A stretch of DNA of 64,000 nt from Catellatospora sichuanensis (GTDB lineage Bacteria > Actinomycetota > Actinomycetes > Mycobacteriales > Micromonosporaceae), in assembly GCF_007483665.1 (NCBI RefSeq), contig NZ_VIQO01000002.1, positions 310,001 through 374,000 on the forward strand, in the 5' to 3' direction. Below the pieces are notes generated by a model, which was not told the origin of the DNA, did no database searches, and worked only from the letters and a program-made list of their open reading frames with translations. Shown here piece by piece: positions 49,625 to 58,411 of this stretch (within the stretch, counting starts at the first letter, position 1; every line of letters starts with the position of its first letter). Both the position numbers and the translations under genes were made by a program.

Positions 49625-50847
49625 CACCTGAGCTGGTCAGCCTGGCCGACATCGAGGCGGCGCGCGAGCGCCTGCGGTCCGTCGTACGCACCACGCCGAT
49701 CGAGCCGTGCCGGCCGCTGTCGGCGAAACTGGGCGGGCCGACCTGGCTGAAGTGCGAGAACCTGCAGCGCGCGGGCTCCTACAAGGTGCGCGGCGCCTAC
49801 GTGCGGATCTCGCGGCTCAGCGAGGAGGAGCGGGCGCGGGGTGTGGTCGCGGCGAGCGCGGGCAACCATGCGCAGGGCGTCGCCCTCGCGGCCGGGCTGT
49901 GCCGGACCAAGGCCACCGTGTTCATGCCGATGGGTGCGCCGCTGCCGAAGGTCGCGGCGACCAAGGGGTACGGCGCGCGCGTCGAGTTCGCCGGCAACAC
50001 CGTCGACGAGGCGCTGGTCGCGGCACAGGAGTTCGCCGAGCGTACCGGCGCGGTCTTCATCCACCCGTTCGACCACCCGGACGTGATCGCCGGACAGGGC
50101 ACGGTCGCGCTGGAGATCCTGGAGCAGCGCCCGGACGTGCAGACGATCATCACGGGCATCGGCGGGGGCGGCCTGATCTCCGGGCTCGCCGTCGCCGCGA
50201 AGGCGCTGCGCCCGGACATCACGATCATCGGTGTGCAGGCGGCCGGCGCGGCCGCGGTGCCGCCCGCGCTGCGGGCCGGGCGGCCGGTGCGCCTGCCCAG
50301 CATCGCCACGATCGCCGACGGCATCGCCGTCGGCCGCTGCGGCGACCTGACCTTCGCGCACATCAGCAAGCTCGTCGACGAGGTCGTCACGGTCACCGAC
50401 GAGGAGATCTCCCGGGCCCTGCTGATGCTGCTGGAGCGCGGCAAGATGGTCGCCGAGCCGGCCGGCTCGGTCGGCGTCGCCGCGCTGCTCGCGGGCCGTG
50501 TGCAGGTGCGCACCCCGGTCGTCGCGGTGGTGTCGGGCGGCAACATCGACCCGCTGCTGATGCTCCGGGTGATCGAGCACGGCCTCAGCGCCGCCGGACG
50601 CTACCTGCACGTCAACGTCCGCTGCGCGGACCGCCCCGGCCAGCTGGCCGCACTCCTCACACTGATCGCCGAGCAGCGCGCCAACGTGCTCGACGTGGCC
50701 CACCAGCGCCACGACCCCCGCCTACACCTGGGCGAGGTCGAAGTCGAACTCTCCGTCGAAACCCGCGGCGCCGAACACTCCGACCAACTGGTCAGCGCCC
50801 TACGCGCCGCCGGCTACGCGGTAGACGTCGACAACGCCTTCGGCTGA
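49621..50847 (+). CDS. ilvA: Threonine dehydratase (threonine ammonia-lyase)
   Basis: PLP enzyme converting threonine to 2-oxobutanoate. The 408-residue product has the PLP lysine in RAGSYKVRGAY (Lys55), ASAGNHAQGVALAAG, the GIGGGGLISGLA loop and a single C-terminal ACT-like domain (LHVNVRCADRPGQLAALLTLIAEQRANVLDV). One ACT domain and about 400 residues fit the short form (TdcB/IlvA1 type) found in actinobacteria. GTG at 49621 overlaps the DUF4328 stop. It ends in a long hairpin. Confidence 0.92.
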   Translation: MTPELVSLADIEAARERLRSVVRTTPIEPCRPLSAKLGGPTWLKCENLQRAGSYKVRGAYVRISRLSEEERARGVVAASAGNHAQGVALAAGLCRTKATVFMPMGAPLPKVAATKGYGARVEFAGNTVDEALVAAQEFAERTGAVFIHPFDHPDVIAGQGTVALEILEQRPDVQTIITGIGGGGLISGLAVAAKALRPDITIIGVQAAGAAAVPPALRAGRPVRLPSIATIADGIAVGRCGDLTFAHISKLVDEVVTVTDEEISRALLMLLERGKMVAEPAGSVGVAALLAGRVQVRTPVVAVVSGGNIDPLLMLRVIEHGLSAAGRYLHVNVRCADRPGQLAALLTLIAEQRANVLDVAHQRHDPRLHLGEVEVELSVETRGAEHSDQLVSALRAAGYAVDVDNAFG

Positions 50848-50850
50848 CCT

Positions 50851-50943
50851 CCGAGATCGCGACGGTCTTGCGCGAACTGTTGGGGATACGCCCGATTCGG
50901 GTGTGTCATCCTCACCGCCCACGCAAGATCGTCGCGATCTCGG
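50851..50943. terminator. Long inverted repeat between ilvA and greA
   Basis: CCGAGATCGCGACGGTCTTG and its complement pair over 22 bp with one G-T wobble (50851-50872 with 50922-50943). The 49-base loop includes CGATTCGGG. It lies between convergent genes and probably stops both. Confidence 0.7.
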
Positions 50944-51013
50944 GGTGGGCGGAAAGGTCAGGACCGGCACCGCGTGGGCGGGTGCCGGTCCTGGGTGGGT
51001 TTCGGGGGCGGGG

Positions 51014-51502
51014 TCAGCCGCCGAAGGCTTCGAAGGAGACGACGGTCACCTTGATGTCCACGCCGCTGGGGGCGGTGTAGGTGACGGTCTGGCCCTTGCG
51101 GGCGCCGAGGATGGCCTGGCCGAGGGCCGACTCCGGGGAGTACACGGTCAGGTCCGTGGTCGCCGCGATCTCGCGCGAGCCCAGCAGGAAGGTCTCGGTG
51201 TCCTCGGTGTCGTCGTCGAAGTAGATGACGACGACGTTGCCGACGGAGACACTGTCGCCGCGGGGGGCCTCACCGACGTGGGCGAGCCGCAGCAGCTCCT
51301 GGAGCTGGCGGATGCGACCCTCTGCCTTGCCCTGCTCCTCGCGGGCGGCGTGGTAACCGCCGTTCTCCTTGAGATCGCCCTCCTCGCGGCGGGCGTTGAT
51401 CTCGGCGGCCATCGCGGGCCGGGCGGCGATGAGTTCGTTCAGCTCGGACTGGAGCCTGTCGTACGCGTCCTGGGACAGCCAGGTGGCATCAGTCGTGGAC
51501 AC
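51014..51502 (-). CDS. greA: Transcription elongation factor GreA
   Basis: GreA rescues backtracked RNA polymerase by stimulating transcript cleavage. The 162-residue product has an N-terminal coiled coil (LQSELNELIAARPAMAAEINARREEGDLKENGGYHAAREEQGKAEGRIRQL, acidic tip residues in the EEGDLKENGGY loop) and the C-terminal FKBP-like domain (SPESALGQAILGARKGQTVTYTAPSG). GTG at 51502 is preceded by a GAGGAG-type site. DUF4307 and mca genes follow upstream, the usual actinobacterial greA-DUF4307-mca order. Confidence 0.96.
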   Translation of the reverse strand: MSTTDATWLSQDAYDRLQSELNELIAARPAMAAEINARREEGDLKENGGYHAAREEQGKAEGRIRQLQELLRLAHVGEAPRGDSVSVGNVVVIYFDDDTEDTETFLLGSREIAATTDLTVYSPESALGQAILGARKGQTVTYTAPSGVDIKVTVVSFEAFGG

Positions 51503-51624
51503 GGGCGTTCTCCTCAGGTCTTGCGGGTTCTGGGAATCGTTCCGGCGGTGCCTCGCCGATCCCGCGTGGCAGTGTTACCTACCTCATTGAGCGCGATGGG
51601 CGAAGTTACCAACCTACCAGCGAC

Positions 51625-52068
51625 TCACGCCGGGTGGCAGCCCTTAACCTCGCCGGTCACCGGGCGTCCCGTCGTCACCAGGCGATGCGTCACCATGGTG
51701 CGCTCCGGGTCGGGACCCGGCCGTACGGTGATCTCTTCCAGGCCGACCTCGGTGCCGGTCTTGTCCCGGGCGCGAATCAGGCAGACCGCGGTCCCGTCGG
51801 CCGGCAGCCGGATCAGGAACGTCACCGCGACCTGCGCGTCGGTCACCTCGTCGAACGCTGTCACCGACGCTGTGTAGTCTCCGTCACCGTACGCCCGGTA
51901 GAGGCGGGCCCCGATGAACGTCATGGCCAGGAAGGTCAGCACGGCGAGCACGGCCACGGTCGAACGGGAGGCGCGGCGCTGCTCACGGCGGCGGCCGTAA
52001 CGCCCGGCCGGCCACGGCGCGTGCTCGGCCACCGGGCCGGCGGCGGTGTCGGTGGAGGTCTCGGTCAC
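51625..52068 (-). CDS. DUF4307 membrane protein
   Basis: A 147-residue protein with a cytoplasmic N-terminus (basic YGRRREQRRASRS before the membrane), one transmembrane helix (TVAVLAVLTFLAMTFIGARLY) and an exported beta-sandwich-like domain (ASVTAFDEVTDAQVAVTFLIRLPADGTAVCLIRARDKTGTEVGLEEITV). This matches DUF4307, found between greA and mca in actinobacteria. GTG at 52068 is chosen since homologs start near VTETSTD; the longer frame enters the mca gene. It is divergent from mca. Confidence 0.88.
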   Translation of the reverse strand: MTETSTDTAAGPVAEHAPWPAGRYGRRREQRRASRSTVAVLAVLTFLAMTFIGARLYRAYGDGDYTASVTAFDEVTDAQVAVTFLIRLPADGTAVCLIRARDKTGTEVGLEEITVRPGPDPERTMVTHRLVTTGRPVTGEVKGCHPA

Positions 52069-52147
52069 CGGTGGGGGTCCTTCGTGTGGCGCGTCAGACG
52101 CGTGAGGAACACTGTCAGGGTCGATTCTCGCACGTGGGGAGAGCACG

Positions 52148-53038
52148 GTGACGCAGCGGCTGCGACTGATGGCGGTGCACGCGCATCCGGACGACGAGTC
52201 GTCCAAGGGTGCCGCGACGATGGCGCGGTATGTCCGCGAGGGTGCGGAGGTGCTGGTCGTCACGTGTACCGGTGGCGAGCGTGGGGACGTGCTCAACCCG
52301 AAACTGGACCGCCCGGACGTCTGGGAGAACATCGCCGAGATCCGCCGCGCGGAGATGGCCGCGGCCCGCGACATCCTCGGCGTGGACCAGGCCTGGCTCG
52401 GCTTCGTCGATTCGGGCTGGGTCGAGGGCTACACCCACGACGACCCGTCCGGCCTGCCCGAGGGCTGCTTCGCCCGGGTGCCGGTCGAGGAGGCGGCGGC
52501 GCCGCTGGTCAAGCTGATCCGCGAGTTCCGGCCGCAGGTCCTGCTGACCTACGACGAAGAGGGCGGCTACCCGCACCCCGACCACATCCAGACGCACCTG
52601 GTCAGCATGGCCGCCGTCGAGGCGGCCGCCGACCCGGAGCGTTACCCGGACTTCGGCCCGGCGTTCGACGTGCCGAAGGTCTACTACCACATCAGCTTCA
52701 CCAAGCTGAAGTTCTCGGCGCTGCACGAGGCGATGGAGGCGGCGGGGCTGGAATCGCCATACGGCGAGCGGCTCAACGACGACTGGGTGGGCGACAAGTC
52801 GCCGCGGATCACCACCCGGGTGCCCTGCGGCGAGTTCTTCGAGCTGCGTGACGACGCGCTGCGCGCGCACGCGACCCAGATCGACCCGGACGGGCCCTGG
52901 TTCCGCGCGCCGCTGACCGTGCAGCGCGCGGCCTGGCCGACCGAGGACTATCAGCTGGTCAGGTCGACCGTGGCGACCGCGATTCCCGAGGACGACCTGT
53001 TCGCCGGCGTACGCACGCCGGCGGGAGCGGATAGGTGA
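52148..53038 (+). CDS. mca: Mycothiol S-conjugate amidase
   Basis: Zinc amidase that cleaves mycothiol conjugates of toxins, releasing mercapturic acids for export. The 296-residue product has the metal motifs HAHPDDESSKG (His13, Asp16) and YPHPDHIQTH (about 142-145), TCTGGERGDVLNPKLDRPDVW and VYYHISFTK, all typical of Mca rather than the related MshB. It is diagnostic of mycothiol-producing actinobacteria. GTG at 52148 has GGGGAGAGCACG upstream. A small membrane protein is coupled at the 3' end (GTGA). Confidence 0.95.
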   Translation: MTQRLRLMAVHAHPDDESSKGAATMARYVREGAEVLVVTCTGGERGDVLNPKLDRPDVWENIAEIRRAEMAAARDILGVDQAWLGFVDSGWVEGYTHDDPSGLPEGCFARVPVEEAAAPLVKLIREFRPQVLLTYDEEGGYPHPDHIQTHLVSMAAVEAAADPERYPDFGPAFDVPKVYYHISFTKLKFSALHEAMEAAGLESPYGERLNDDWVGDKSPRITTRVPCGEFFELRDDALRAHATQIDPDGPWFRAPLTVQRAAWPTEDYQLVRSTVATAIPEDDLFAGVRTPAGADR

Positions 53039-53265
53039 GGCACATGCTGGAGTTCCTGGCCGACAACAACTTCGGCGACACCCGGTCCGGCGACGGTCTC
53101 GCCGGACCGATGGCGCTGCTGTTGATCCTGCTCCTGGCCGCTGCAACGGTTTTCCTGATTCGCAACATGAATCAGCGGCTGAAGCGGTTGCCCGAGACGT
53201 TCGATTCGGCGAGCATGAGTGACGGTGCGCGGACGGACTCGCCCGTCACGCCGGACCCTCGCTGA
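53035..53265 (+). CDS. Small single-span membrane protein downstream of mca
   Basis: A 76-residue protein with a short acidic N-terminus (MLEFLADNNFGDT), one transmembrane helix (GPMALLLILLLAAATVFLI) and a basic cytoplasmic tail (RNMNQRLKRLPETF). GTG at 53035 overlaps the mca stop; ATG at 53044 is an equally plausible start. Similar small proteins follow mca in other actinobacteria as far as I recall. Function is unknown. Confidence 0.75.
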   Translation: MRHMLEFLADNNFGDTRSGDGLAGPMALLLILLLAAATVFLIRNMNQRLKRLPETFDSASMSDGARTDSPVTPDPR

Positions 53266-53374
53266 GGCGGACCGAGGGAGTCGGACACGGCCTGTCGCGT
53301 CAGGCGGAGAGCACGTCGTCTTCAGACGGAGACGGTGGGCCTCCGCTTCAGGTGCGCTCGGACAGGGGGCACGG

Positions 53375-55912
53375 ATGGGCAGGTGGCTCACGCGGGCGGC
53401 GGACGGACTCTACCGCTGGTCCGGTGCCTCCTCGCTGACGTCGCGTGTCCGTATTGTCATAACGTGTCTCGTCGTCACCGCGGTCCTGGTCGCGGGCATC
53501 GGCGCGATCCTCGGCGTGCGCGATGGTGACCTCGGCCAGTTCGGGCTGCTCATCGGACTGATCACGCTGGCCCACCTGTTCGGCCTGCGGATGCGGGTCG
53601 GTTCCACCACCATCGACGTCGACTGGGGCGAGGCCGCGCTGATCGTCGGCTTCATCCTGGTGCCGGTCTCCTGGATTCCCGCCGCGGCCGGCATCGGCGT
53701 GCTGCTGGCCAAGCCGGTGGTGTCGCTGGTCTCCGGCAATCGCACCAGTCCGATCGAGACGGTCCGCGCCGCCGCGTCGTTGACCCTGTCCGCGGCCGTC
53801 GCCGCCCTGGTGGTCTGGGCCGGCGGCGTGCCGGTGGTGCCGATGTCGGCGCAGGCCGCCGCCGTGGTCGTGCTCGCCGCCCTGATCTACCTGCTCAGCA
53901 GCGCCGTCCTGCTCGCCGTGCACCTGGCGGTGCGCGACGGGCAGAACATGATCGGGGTGGTCTGGCAGGCGCTGCGCGGCACCCCCGTGATGATCGTCGG
54001 CAACGTCGCGCTCGGCCTGGTCGCGGTCCGGCTGTGGGGCAGCAGCTGGTTGTGGGTGCTGCCGCCGCTGCTGTGGCTGCTGCACCAGCTCTACGTGCAC
54101 CGGGTGCACGAGGACGAGGAACGCCGCACCTGGCGGGCGTTCGCGCTGGCGAGCCGTTCCCTGCACCGCTTGGACGAGCTGGCTGTGGCGCAGGAGGGCC
54201 TGCAGGCGGCCCGTTCGCTGTTCCCGGTGCGGGCGGTGGAGCTCACCGTGCTCGGCTCGCAGACCAGATACCGCAGCAGCCTGCGTACCGGCGACGAGGT
54301 CCAGGTCGAGCCGGTGTCGGACGTGCCGCCGGCCGACGCCGGCTGGGCACCCGCGGTGACCCGGGTGCTGGAGGTGGCCGGCGGTCGGGTGGGCGTGCTC
54401 ACCCTGCGGCTGCTGCGCCAGCGCGCCTGGGGGCCCAACGACCAGCACCGGCTGGCCGTGTTCGGAGACGCCCTGGCCGCCGCCCTGCACGACGCCGCGA
54501 CCCACAACGCCCTGCGCGAGCTGCGTGAACGCGCCATGTACGAGTCCCATCACGACCCGCTGACCCGGCTGCTCAACCGCGACGCGCTGATGGACCGCGG
54601 CGACGCGGTGCTGCGCGGCCTCGACGCCCGCATCCCGGTCGCCCTGCTGTTGCTCGACATGGACCACTTCAAAGAGGTCAACGACACCCTGGGCCACCTC
54701 GCCGGGGACGAGCTGCTGCAGACCGCCGCCTCGCGGCTGTCCGCCGACGTCGACCACGGCGAGCTGCTGGCCCGCCTCGGCGGCGACGAGTTCGCACTGC
54801 TGGTGACCGACCTGCCCGGATTGTCCGCCGAGCACGACGAGGTCGACCGGCTCAGCGCCGCGAACCTGGTCGCCCAGCGCCGCGCACGCATGCTGACCGC
54901 GGCGCTGGCCAGCCCGACCGAGGTCGCCGGGGTGACCCTGTCGGCCGAGGTCTCGGTCGGCGTGGCCGTGGCGACCGCGGGCGAGTTCGACCTCACCGAG
55001 CTGCTGCGCCGCGCCGACGTCGCGCTCTACCAGGCGAAGGAGTCGGGTTCGCGGGTCGCCGCGTACGACCCGCACCGCGACCGGACCAGCACCGACCGGC
55101 TCGCGCTGGTCGCCGAGCTCCGCGCCGCGCTCGCCACCGACGACCAGCTCCACCTGGTCATGCAGCCCGCGGTCGACCTGGACACGGGTGCGCCGTCCGG
55201 GGTGGAGGCGCTCATCCGCTGGCACCACCCGCGCCGCGGTCTGCTGCTGCCCAAGCACTTCGTCCGCGCCGTCGAGGCCAGCGACCTGCTCGGGAGGTTC
55301 ACCCGGCACGTGCTCGACCAGGCTCTGACGCTGGCAGCCGAGTGGACCCGCCAGGGCCTCGACGTGCCCGTCGCCGTGAACCTGTCCCCACGCAGCCTGC
55401 TGGACCCGCAGCTGCCCGCGGACGTGGACGAACTGCTGCGCCGGCACGGCATGCCGGCCTCCCGGCTGGTCCTGGAGATCACCGAGACGGTGGTGCTCAG
55501 CCCACTGCCCATCACCGACCAGGTGCTGCGGGAGCTGCGCGCGCTCGGGGTGCGTTTCGCCGTGGACGACTTCGGCACCGGCTTCTCGTCGCTGACCTTC
55601 CTCACCCGGATCGCGGTCGACGAGCTGAAGGTGGACCGCACCTTCGTCGCCCGGATGGCGGACTCGCGACAGGCCGCCGCCATCGTGCAGGCGGTCGTCG
55701 ACCTGGGTCGCCAGCTCGGCCTGCGGGTGGTCGCCGAGGGCGTGGAGACGGCCGACCAGCGGATCGCGCTGCGCCGCCTCGGCTGCGACGCCGGCCAGGG
55801 CTTCCACTTCTCCCACCCATTGCCCGCCGACGAGATCACCGAAGCCCTGCACACCCTCACCCAGGCCGCCCGCCCCATCCGTCCGCTCCGCGCCCGCCCG
55901 CACACCGCCTGA
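53375..55912 (+). CDS. GGDEF-EAL bifunctional c-di-GMP protein with membrane sensor
   Basis: An 845-residue regulator. The N-terminal 250 residues form about eight transmembrane helices of MASE-like layout (IVITCLVVTAVLVAGIGAIL, FGLLIGLITLAHLFGLRM, AALIVGFILVPVSW and others), then a GAF-like linker (LFPVRAVELTVLGSQTRY) and a GGDEF domain with intact RLGGDEFALL (about 467-476). It ends with an EAL domain with intact GVEALIRWHH (about 610), LEITETVVL, VDDFGTGFSSL and ELKVDRTFV. Both active sites look complete, so it could make or degrade c-di-GMP. ATG at 53375 follows a GGGGGC stretch. The signal sensed is unknown. Confidence 0.93.
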   Translation: MGRWLTRAADGLYRWSGASSLTSRVRIVITCLVVTAVLVAGIGAILGVRDGDLGQFGLLIGLITLAHLFGLRMRVGSTTIDVDWGEAALIVGFILVPVSWIPAAAGIGVLLAKPVVSLVSGNRTSPIETVRAAASLTLSAAVAALVVWAGGVPVVPMSAQAAAVVVLAALIYLLSSAVLLAVHLAVRDGQNMIGVVWQALRGTPVMIVGNVALGLVAVRLWGSSWLWVLPPLLWLLHQLYVHRVHEDEERRTWRAFALASRSLHRLDELAVAQEGLQAARSLFPVRAVELTVLGSQTRYRSSLRTGDEVQVEPVSDVPPADAGWAPAVTRVLEVAGGRVGVLTLRLLRQRAWGPNDQHRLAVFGDALAAALHDAATHNALRELRERAMYESHHDPLTRLLNRDALMDRGDAVLRGLDARIPVALLLLDMDHFKEVNDTLGHLAGDELLQTAASRLSADVDHGELLARLGGDEFALLVTDLPGLSAEHDEVDRLSAANLVAQRRARMLTAALASPTEVAGVTLSAEVSVGVAVATAGEFDLTELLRRADVALYQAKESGSRVAAYDPHRDRTSTDRLALVAELRAALATDDQLHLVMQPAVDLDTGAPSGVEALIRWHHPRRGLLLPKHFVRAVEASDLLGRFTRHVLDQALTLAAEWTRQGLDVPVAVNLSPRSLLDPQLPADVDELLRRHGMPASRLVLEITETVVLSPLPITDQVLRELRALGVRFAVDDFGTGFSSLTFLTRIAVDELKVDRTFVARMADSRQAAAIVQAVVDLGRQLGLRVVAEGVETADQRIALRRLGCDAGQGFHFSHPLPADEITEALHTLTQAARPIRPLRARPHTA

Positions 55913-55963
55913 CCGGAGGATCGAGGGCGGGCTATTCGTCGGGTTCGGGGGGATTGCGGGCGA

Positions 55964-55969
55964 TATCGT
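55964..55969 (+). promoter_or_regulatory. Putative -10 box, leaderless gene at 55976
   Basis: TATCGT followed by six bases and GTG. Confidence 0.4.
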
Positions 55970-55975
55970 GATCAC

Positions 55976-57586
55976 GTGCCGGTGCAGACCACTGAGGTCG
56001 ATCTCTTCTCGGTCCTGTGCTGCCTCGCGATCATCGTGCTGGGCGTGGTTCTGGCGCTGACGATGATCGGGCGGCGGAGGAAGCGTGACCAGGGGACGGC
56101 GAAGGCCGCCCCGCACCAGGCGGGCCCGGTCGATCCGTTCGCCGCGTACAGCACCACCCAGCTGTCCACGTACGCCAACGGACAGCTGGTGGCCGTGGAC
56201 AACGCGGTGCGCACCAGTGAGCAGGAACTCGGCTTCGCCACCGCCCAGTACGGTGCCGCGGCCGTGACGACGTTCGCCACCGCGGTCGCCTCCGCAAAGG
56301 AGGATCTGTCTGCGGCGTTCCGCATCCGGCACCAGCTCGACGACGAGATCCCGGAGGACGACACGACCCGGCGGCAACTGCTGCGAGAGATCGTCGACCG
56401 CTGCGGCGCGGTGGACCGGCGGCTGGACGCCGAGGCGGACGCGTTCGAGAAGCTGCGCGCGATGGGTGCCAACGCCGAGGAGCTCGGCCAGTCGCTGCTG
56501 GCCCGCGCCGGCGAACTGCGCGACCGGCTCCCCGGGGCGCAGGCCACGCTCACCCGGCTCACCGACCGCTACACCGACGGCGCGCTCATCCCGGTGGCCG
56601 GCAACGTTAGCGAGGCCGTCGCCCGGCTCGACTTTGCTGACGAGCAACTGCGACAGTCCGCCACCGGGCTCGCCGCGGGCGACCGGGGCAAGGCGGCGCT
56701 CGCGCTGCGCGGCGCCGAGCAGGCGGTCGGCCAGGCGGGCAGCCTGCTGGACGCGCTCGGCAAGTCCGCTGCCGACCTGGACACGGCCGGGCAGAACGTG
56801 ACCCGGCTGCTGGACGAGATGCAGGGCGAGGTCGCCGCGGGCAAGGCCGCCATGCAGGCCGCGGGCGGGGCGGGCGGCGCGGACCAGATGAACCTGGCGG
56901 CCGCGGTGGCCCGCGCGGACCAGGTCGCCGGGGACGTCCGCACGCAACTGGCCAACCCGCGGACCGACCCGCTGGGCATGATGCGCCGGCTGGAGGGCGC
57001 CGCGTCCGGACTGGCCGAGGCCATGGGCGGCGTACGCGACGCGGCCAACCGCACCGAGCAGGCCCGCCGCCAGCTCGACCAGGCGCTGCACGCGGCCCGC
57101 GCGGCGGTGGACTCCGCGACCGGTTACCTCACCACGCGCCGCGGCGCGGTCGGCACGACCGCCCGCGCCCGGCTGTCCGAAGCACACGCGTTGCTGGACC
57201 GCGCCGAGAGCGGCGGCGACCCGGTCGCCGCGCTGGCCGCCGCGGAGCGCGCGCACGACCTCGCCGCGCAGGCCATGGACTCGGCCCGCGACGACATCGA
57301 ACGCTGGTCGTTCCCGTCCGGCTACGGCGGTCAGCCCGCCGGCGGCCGCGTGATCATCGGCGGTCCGGGCGGCTTCGGCACGGCGGCGGCGGGAGGGATG
57401 GGCGGGGCCGTCCTCGGCGGCATCCTGCTCGACAGCGTGCTCGGCGGGGGCGGCATGGGCGGCTTCCGCATCGGCCTCACCAGCGAGGGCGGCCAGTCCG
57501 ACGGCGGCGCGACGACCCCCGGGGCGCCGCCGGTCCAGGGCCGGTTCGGCGGCCCCAGCACGTGGATGAGACCAGAGAAGCAATGA
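55976..57586 (+). CDS. Coiled-coil membrane protein next to pspA (TPM-protein-like, without TPM domain)
   Basis: A 536-residue protein: N-terminal transmembrane helix (LFSVLCCLAIIVLGVVLALTMI), a basic stop-transfer (GRRRKRD), a long predicted coiled-coil region (about 60-440) and a Gly-rich tail (GGRVIIGGPGGFGTAAAGGMGGAVLGG). In other actinobacteria a larger protein with an N-terminal TPM (Rossmann-like) domain, one helix and a coiled coil precedes pspA; this one looks like the same protein lacking TPM, from recollection of those. Its stop is 14 bases before pspA ATG, so the two form an envelope-stress operon. GTG at 55976 has no Shine-Dalgarno. Confidence 0.78.
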   Translation: MPVQTTEVDLFSVLCCLAIIVLGVVLALTMIGRRRKRDQGTAKAAPHQAGPVDPFAAYSTTQLSTYANGQLVAVDNAVRTSEQELGFATAQYGAAAVTTFATAVASAKEDLSAAFRIRHQLDDEIPEDDTTRRQLLREIVDRCGAVDRRLDAEADAFEKLRAMGANAEELGQSLLARAGELRDRLPGAQATLTRLTDRYTDGALIPVAGNVSEAVARLDFADEQLRQSATGLAAGDRGKAALALRGAEQAVGQAGSLLDALGKSAADLDTAGQNVTRLLDEMQGEVAAGKAAMQAAGGAGGADQMNLAAAVARADQVAGDVRTQLANPRTDPLGMMRRLEGAASGLAEAMGGVRDAANRTEQARRQLDQALHAARAAVDSATGYLTTRRGAVGTTARARLSEAHALLDRAESGGDPVAALAAAERAHDLAAQAMDSARDDIERWSFPSGYGGQPAGGRVIIGGPGGFGTAAAGGMGGAVLGGILLDSVLGGGGMGGFRIGLTSEGGQSDGGATTPGAPPVQGRFGGPSTWMRPEKQ

Positions 57587-57602
57587 CAGGGGGAAATTGA
57601 CC

Positions 57603-58313
57603 ATGGCGGCACAGTCGATCCTCGGGCGCATCACCCAGATGGCCCGCGCCAACATCCACGCCATCCTCGACGACGTGGAGGATCCGCAGCAGATGCTCGA
57701 CCAGATGGTGCGCGACTACACGGCGAACATCAGCGAGGCGGAGAACGCCGTGGCGCAGACCATCGCCAACCTGCGCCTGCTGGAGGCCGATTCGGCGGAG
57801 GCGACGAAGAACGCCGCCGAGTGGCAGACCAAGGCGCAGGCGGCCAGTGCGAAGGCAGACAAGGTGCGCGCGGCCAATCCCGCCGACGCGGACAAGTTCG
57901 ACAACCTGGCCCGGATCGCGATCGGCAAGCAGATCGCGTACGAGAACGACGTGAAGAGCTTCGGCCCGATGATCGCCGAGCAGACGCAGGTCACCGACCA
58001 GCTCAAGCAGGGTGTCACGCAGATGCGGGGCAAGCTCGACGAGCTGCGCCGCAAGCGCGACGAGCTGGTCGGCCGGGCCAAGGTCACCGAGGCGCGGGGC
58101 CGGGTGCAGGCCTCGGTCAACAGCATCAACACGCTCGATCCGACCACCGAGATCAGCCGCTTCGAGGAGATGGTGCGCCGCGAGGAGGCCCGGCTCAAGG
58201 GGCACGAGGAGTTGCAGGCCTCCAGCCTGGACGCCCAGTTCGAGGAGCTGTCCGCCTCGTCGCGTGACCAGGAGATCGAGTCCCGCCTGGCCGCCATGAA
58301 GTCCGGCCGCTGA
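57603..58313 (+). CDS. pspA: PspA/IM30 (ESCRT-III-like) family protein
   Basis: Phage-shock/IM30 family protein that coats and stabilises stressed membranes. The 236-residue product is almost entirely helical: ILGRITQMARANIHAILDDVEDPQQMLDQMVRDYTANISEAENAVAQTIANLRLLE, a long coiled coil, a conserved SRFEEMVRREEARLKGHEEL and the C-terminal LDAQFEELSASSRDQEIESRLAAMK. ATG at 57603 follows GGGGGAAATTGACC; an in-frame TTG at 57597 is less likely. It is cotranscribed with the upstream coiled-coil membrane protein. Confidence 0.94.
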   Translation: MAAQSILGRITQMARANIHAILDDVEDPQQMLDQMVRDYTANISEAENAVAQTIANLRLLEADSAEATKNAAEWQTKAQAASAKADKVRAANPADADKFDNLARIAIGKQIAYENDVKSFGPMIAEQTQVTDQLKQGVTQMRGKLDELRRKRDELVGRAKVTEARGRVQASVNSINTLDPTTEISRFEEMVRREEARLKGHEELQASSLDAQFEELSASSRDQEIESRLAAMKSGR

Positions 58314-58327
58314 CGTCACGTCGCCGC

Positions 58328-58370
58328 CCTCCGGTGGTCGCGATCTCGGGAGGATCGCGGCCACCGGAGG
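58328..58370. terminator. 18-bp hairpin terminator
   Basis: CCTCCGGTGGTCGCGATC pairs with GATCGCGGCCACCGGAGG (one G-T wobble) around 7 bases, between convergent pspA and the DUF3626 gene. Confidence 0.75.
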
Positions 58371-58411
58371 TCCGTGTCCGAACGCTCCCCACCGCTGTCA
58401 GCGGTGCGGTG

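Noticed and set aside
53348-57664. 1400-codon open frame on the minus strand
   Set aside because: It spans three well-supported plus-strand genes or parts of them and consists of His/Gln/Arg/Gly-rich low-information sequence.
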